From Bacillota bacterium (GTDB lineage: Bacteria > Bacillota > Negativicutes > Sporomusales > Sporomusaceae), in contig JAGGAA010000004.1 in NCBI GenBank assembly GCA_017889675.1, positions 1-40,185 of the forward strand: a stretch of 40,185 nucleotides of DNA, given 5' to 3'. Below are positions 36,982-40,185 of this stretch, piece after piece; the stretch's first letter is position 1; each line of letters begins with the position of its first letter. The translations under genes and the position numbers were made by a program. The notes under the pieces were generated by a model. That model saw only the letters and a list, made by a program, of their open reading frames with translations. It did no database searches and had not been told where the DNA came from.

Positions 36982-37533
36982 GTGAAAAAAGCGTTACTCG
37001 TAATTGATGTGCAAAATGAATACTTTACCGGCAAAATGCCGGTTACTTACCCACCGGGGAGTTTTAATAAAATTCTTCAGGCTGTAGAGGCAGCTAATCA
37101 AAATAACATTCCGGTAATTCTTATCAGACATGAAGCAACACAACAAGCTGCTGCTTTTGTAAAAGGCAGTAGGGGTTGGGAAATTCGTGAAGAGCTGCTG
37201 GAAAAAGAATATGTACGTATTTTTGATAAGGATCTTCCGGGAAGTTTTACAGGTACCGGACTTCGGGATTATTTAACAGGGAGGGGTATAGATACAATTG
37301 TTATCTGCGGCTACATGACCCAGATGTGCTGTGATACGACGGCGAGGCAGGCATTTCATCTTGGATTTTTTGTCGAATTTCTGTCAGATGCCACCGGTAC
37401 TTTGGATGTATCCAATAATGCTGGTAAAATAACGGCAGAGGAACTGCACAAGGCGATACTTATAACGCAAGCTATGCGGTTTTCTAAGGTGATTTCTACT
37501 GATGAATGGATTAAAAATTATAAAAAGGAATAG
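36982..37533 (+). CDS. isochorismatase family cysteine hydrolase
   Basis: ORF 36838..37533, likely GTG 36982 after 'gggggga'; 'ALLVIDVQNEYF', 'DKDLPGSFTGTGLRDYL', 'ICGYMTQMCCDTTARQA' (Asp-Lys-Cys triad). Confidence 0.92.
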   Translation: MKKALLVIDVQNEYFTGKMPVTYPPGSFNKILQAVEAANQNNIPVILIRHEATQQAAAFVKGSRGWEIREELLEKEYVRIFDKDLPGSFTGTGLRDYLTGRGIDTIVICGYMTQMCCDTTARQAFHLGFFVEFLSDATGTLDVSNNAGKITAEELHKAILITQAMRFSKVISTDEWIKNYKKE

Positions 37534-37566
37534 TGGGATAGGGAACCTCTGTCTGCAGGTTAAGGC

Positions 37567-37595
37567 TTGACAACTGTTTCCAGGAATGGTATTCT
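37567..37595 (+). promoter_or_regulatory. sigma-A-type promoter for riboswitch 1 transcript
   Basis: TTGACA-N17-TATTCT. Confidence 0.75.
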
Positions 37596-37625
37596 AATTC
37601 CATAATAAAAAACTGAATAGTACGA

Positions 37626-37822
37626 GATAGGTGCCTTAAGGGCTTAATAGGGAAGTCCGGTTAAATGCCGGCGCGGTCCCGCCACTGTAACGGGGAGCAA
37701 GTTTAAAATATGCCACTGAGACGATAGTCTTGGGAAGGTTTAAGCAAGCAACGATCCGGAGTCAGGAGAACTGCCTAGCTGACAATCACCGTTTGTTACC
37801 CACGAGGTATGGGGAGGGGATT
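37626..37822 (+). ncRNA. cobalamin (B12) riboswitch 1
   Basis: 'gcttaatagggaa..ccggttaaa.gccggcgcggtcccgccactgtaacgg' and B12 box 'gtcaggagaactgcc', 'gacaatcaccg'. Confidence 0.96.
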
Positions 37823-37857
37823 ACAGTAGGCACTTTTAAGTGTACCTAGTTTAATTC

Positions 37858-37884
37858 GCTCCTGGCTAACCGCCAGGAGCTTTG
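37858..37884 (+). terminator. terminator hairpin A of riboswitch 1 platform
   Basis: GCTCCTGG-CTAACCG-CCAGGAGC-TTTG. Confidence 0.7.
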
Positions 37885-37903
37885 TATTAGCTTACTGGTT
37901 ATC

Positions 37904-37940
37904 ACTCCTGACTATAAACGGTCAGGAGTTTTAATATTTA
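37904..37940 (+). terminator. terminator hairpin B of riboswitch 1 platform
   Basis: ACTCCTGAC-TATAAACG-GTCAGGAGT-TTTAATATTT. Confidence 0.7.
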
Positions 37941-38109
37941 TGACATTTTTCTCAAACGCTCCTTTTGAATATTGCGCCGTTGGCGCGGGTCATTTTTGAC
38001 CCTTTCTTTTTACAATTCTACTATGATATAAATTCACTGGAAATTGTGCATGTCAAACAGTATAGTAAACAAACTTGAACCATTATATTAACAAGACAGG
38101 AATAACAAT

Positions 38110-39054
38110 ATGGATATTTCATTAGCATTATCAGATGTTTTGAAAATGTGGAAAACTGCATTACCGGCCATGTTTTTAGGCTGTTATTGTGGTGTTGTTC
38201 TTAAAAACCGACGTTTTTTTACTTGGTTCAGCAAAGTGTTGCGGCCGATGACTTCACTGGGTAAATTGCCGGAAGCTTTAGGCCCATTTTTTATTTTATG
38301 TTTACTGAACAGGTATGCGGCTAATGCTATGCTGGCTGAATTTGGCCGTAACGCTGTTGTAAATAAAAATGGCATCATTGCTGTTTATCTGATGGGTTCT
38401 CTGCCTACCGGCATCTATTTCACTATCTTTTATTTCAGTCCAGCTTTGATCGCCGGGTTGGGCTGGAAACTGGGTATGGCATTTATGGCGATAAACATTG
38501 GCATGAGTACTCTTGTAACAGTAATTGGCATCTTATGGAATCGCATTAACTTCCGGCAAGATGACGCCAGCCATTCGGAACATCAGCAGACATTTTCCAG
38601 TGCGACAGCCGATAAGATCGATCTGGTAGCTGCGGCTAGGACGGCCTTTTGGCAATTTTGGGATATAGCCGTAGTTTTTGTGCCGGTTACGTTTGTTTTC
38701 GCGTTGTTTATGCATACCGATATTATTAACGAGATTCTGCCAGGTGCTGCCCCTGTTTTACACAAGGTCAATTTGACTGCAGCCGGAGTTTTGGTTATTT
38801 TGGCTGGGATACCTACGATGATTGCGGCCATAGGTGTTGCCGGAACGCTGCTGCAAAGCGGCGCACTGGTGGCGGAGGAGATAATTTTTACACTTTTGGT
38901 GGCGTCTTTTTTTCATAATGTATATGATGCTGTATCCCGTGTATTACCGACAAATGTTTCGATATTTGGTGTCAAGTTGGGTGTTGTTGTTACTGTCGTG
39001 GGTACTGTCGTCTATCTTGCGATGGTGGCGCTGGCCGCCAGCCTCGCTTTGTAA
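38110..39054 (+). CDS. nucleoside recognition (Gate) domain-type integral membrane protein
   Basis: Hydrophobic 314 aa; repeated 'KMWKTALPAMFLGCYCGVVL' / 'AFWQFWDIAVVFVPVTFVFALF' segments and 'GIPTMIAAIGVAGTLL' typical of Gate-domain proteins; directly downstream of the riboswitch. Confidence 0.7.
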   Translation: MDISLALSDVLKMWKTALPAMFLGCYCGVVLKNRRFFTWFSKVLRPMTSLGKLPEALGPFFILCLLNRYAANAMLAEFGRNAVVNKNGIIAVYLMGSLPTGIYFTIFYFSPALIAGLGWKLGMAFMAINIGMSTLVTVIGILWNRINFRQDDASHSEHQQTFSSATADKIDLVAAARTAFWQFWDIAVVFVPVTFVFALFMHTDIINEILPGAAPVLHKVNLTAAGVLVILAGIPTMIAAIGVAGTLLQSGALVAEEIIFTLLVASFFHNVYDAVSRVLPTNVSIFGVKLGVVVTVVGTVVYLAMVALAASLAL

Positions 39055-39090
39055 GCGCGAGCTACTGATGGTGAATGTGTAAAATAATCA

Positions 39091-39120
39091 TTGACGCTCT
39101 ATGTCGATCAATGATATGAT
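39091..39120 (+). promoter_or_regulatory. sigma-A-type promoter for riboswitch 2 transcript
   Basis: TTGACG-N18-TATGAT. Confidence 0.65.
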
Positions 39121-39170
39121 TGGTAAAAATATGGAATATTATATTTTCTAACAGACAACTGAATATATTG

Positions 39171-39367
39171 AGATAGGTGCCCATTAGGGCTTAATAGGGA
39201 AGACCGGTTAAAAGCCGGCGCGGTCCCGCCACTGTAACGGGGAGTAAGCTTAAGATATACCACTGGGACAACAGTCTTGGGAAGGTTTAAGCAAACCATG
39301 ATCCGGAGCCAGGAGAACTGCCTGTCTGACAATCACCGTTTTTCACCCACGCGGTATGGGGAGGGGA
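39171..39367 (+). ncRNA. cobalamin (B12) riboswitch 2
   Basis: Near-identical to riboswitch 1 through core and B12 box 'gccaggagaactgcc'. Confidence 0.96.
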
Positions 39368-39403
39368 TTACAGTTAAGTGCTATTACGTATTTTGCTGAA
39401 TTC

Positions 39404-39431
39404 ACTCCTGGTTTTAAACCAGGAGTTTTTC
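39404..39431 (+). terminator. terminator hairpin A of riboswitch 2 platform
   Basis: ACTCCTGG-TTTTAAA-CCAGGAGT-TTTT. Confidence 0.8.
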
Positions 39432-39449
39432 ATTTCACTTTACTGTTTC

Positions 39450-39484
39450 ACTCCCTGATTTTTACGGCAGGGAGTTTATTTTTT
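39450..39484 (+). terminator. terminator hairpin B of riboswitch 2 platform
   Basis: ACTCCCTG-ATTTTTACGG-CAGGGAGT-TTATTTTTT. Confidence 0.8.
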
Positions 39485-39627
39485 GCCACTTCTCTGTCAT
39501 GCTCATTTAAGTATGTCTTATTTGGCGTGGGGTATAAAACCTGGAGGATAATAATGGAGCACTAAAAAACTATATCTATTTTCGATCTTGAGGTAAAAAG
39601 ATAATTACAAGGATAGGGGAAATTTTG

Positions 39628-40185
39628 ATGAAAAAGAAAACTGCTATTGCATTGTGTGCTGTATTTAGTTTAAGTGTGGCTGGTACTGTATTGGCTGCTC
39701 CGGCGAATCTTTTTGCTGTAGTTCCGGAAAAACACTGGACCTACAGTGCTATCAGTCAGTTGGCGGATGCTGGTCTGGTCGAAGCCTTTGGCGGAGGAGT
39801 TTACAGAAAAGATGTCATCTTAACGCGCTGCGAAATGGCAGCTATTGTAGCCAAAGCCATGGTAAAATCAGCTAACGCTGATGTGGCAGCCCAAGCCACT
39901 ATTGAAAAACTTAAAGCTGAATTTGCTCCTGAATTTAACCTGAGTGAAACAAATAATGTTGCCAGCCGTTTAGACAAATTAGAGAAAAATGCGTCGCCGA
40001 TAAAAATCACCAATGGTGATGTCCGGATTCGTTACCAGAGTAACTGGGATCAAAAAGCTAAAAATACTGACAAAGACGCAGACACACGCATACAAGAGCG
40101 AGTGAGACTAAATATTGCGGCAGATATTACCGATAATCTAAAGTTCAATAGCCGTCTTGTGGCAACACATACCAGTAATAAGCGT
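39628..40185 (+). CDS. SLH-domain outer-membrane porin (OmpM-like), truncated by window end
   Basis: Not in ORF track (no stop in window). ATG 39628 translates 'MKKKTAIALCAVFSLSVAGTVLAAPANLFAVVPEKHWTYSAISQLADAGLVEAFGGGVYRKDVILTRCEMAAIVAKAM...'; paralogous in layout to the 29547 porin. Confidence 0.9.
   Translation, partial: MKKKTAIALCAVFSLSVAGTVLAAPANLFAVVPEKHWTYSAISQLADAGLVEAFGGGVYRKDVILTRCEMAAIVAKAMVKSANADVAAQATIEKLKAEFAPEFNLSETNNVASRLDKLEKNASPIKITNGDVRIRYQSNWDQKAKNTDKDADTRIQERVRLNIAADITDNLKFNSRLVATHTSNKR

Noticed and set aside
39356-39565. 69-aa plus-strand ORF over riboswitch 2 and its terminators
   Set aside because: Overlaps the aptamer end and both terminator hairpins; no RBS-supported start or recognisable family.

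Overview
The window is a 40 kb chromosomal segment with good gene density. It probably comes from a diderm, endospore-forming Firmicute (Negativicutes/Sporomusaceae-like). That placement is inferred from SLH-domain beta-barrel porins sitting beside DUF3794/SPOCS proteins, a PurR of the Firmicutes type and an ispE-purR-glmU-prs-pth housekeeping cluster. Left part (1-8 kb): two tandem DUF3794 proteins (one with a large His/Asp/Cys repeat tract, one with an SH3b tail), a HipA-like protein, an L,D-transpeptidase, cyanophycinase plus cyanophycin synthetase, and CheW. Middle (8-17 kb): ispE, GntR/FCD regulator, nucleotidyltransferase, purR, glmU, prs, GNAT, polysaccharide deacetylase, pth and a radical SAM protein. 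At 17.4-23 kb there is an amidohydrolase and a sugar-type ABC transporter with a fused ATPase-permease, followed by a truncated LOG/TIGR00725-like remnant and an APC permease. The most interesting part is 25.9-37.5 kb. A PAS/sigma-54 activator is divergent from a histidine-ammonia-lyase-family protein that lacks the Ala-Ser-Gly MIO triad and has a near-perfect -24/-12 promoter. It is followed by an SLH porin, a BCCT (quaternary-amine) transporter and a three-subunit molybdenum hydroxylase, then an Lrp-type regulator and an isochorismatase-family hydrolase. I propose this as a candidate betaine/ergothioneine-like (trimethylammonium-eliminating) catabolic locus. The right end carries two near-duplicate cobalamin riboswitches, one preceding a Gate/nucleoside-recognition membrane protein and one preceding a second SLH porin that runs off the window. 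No tRNA, rRNA, CRISPR array or transposase was seen.
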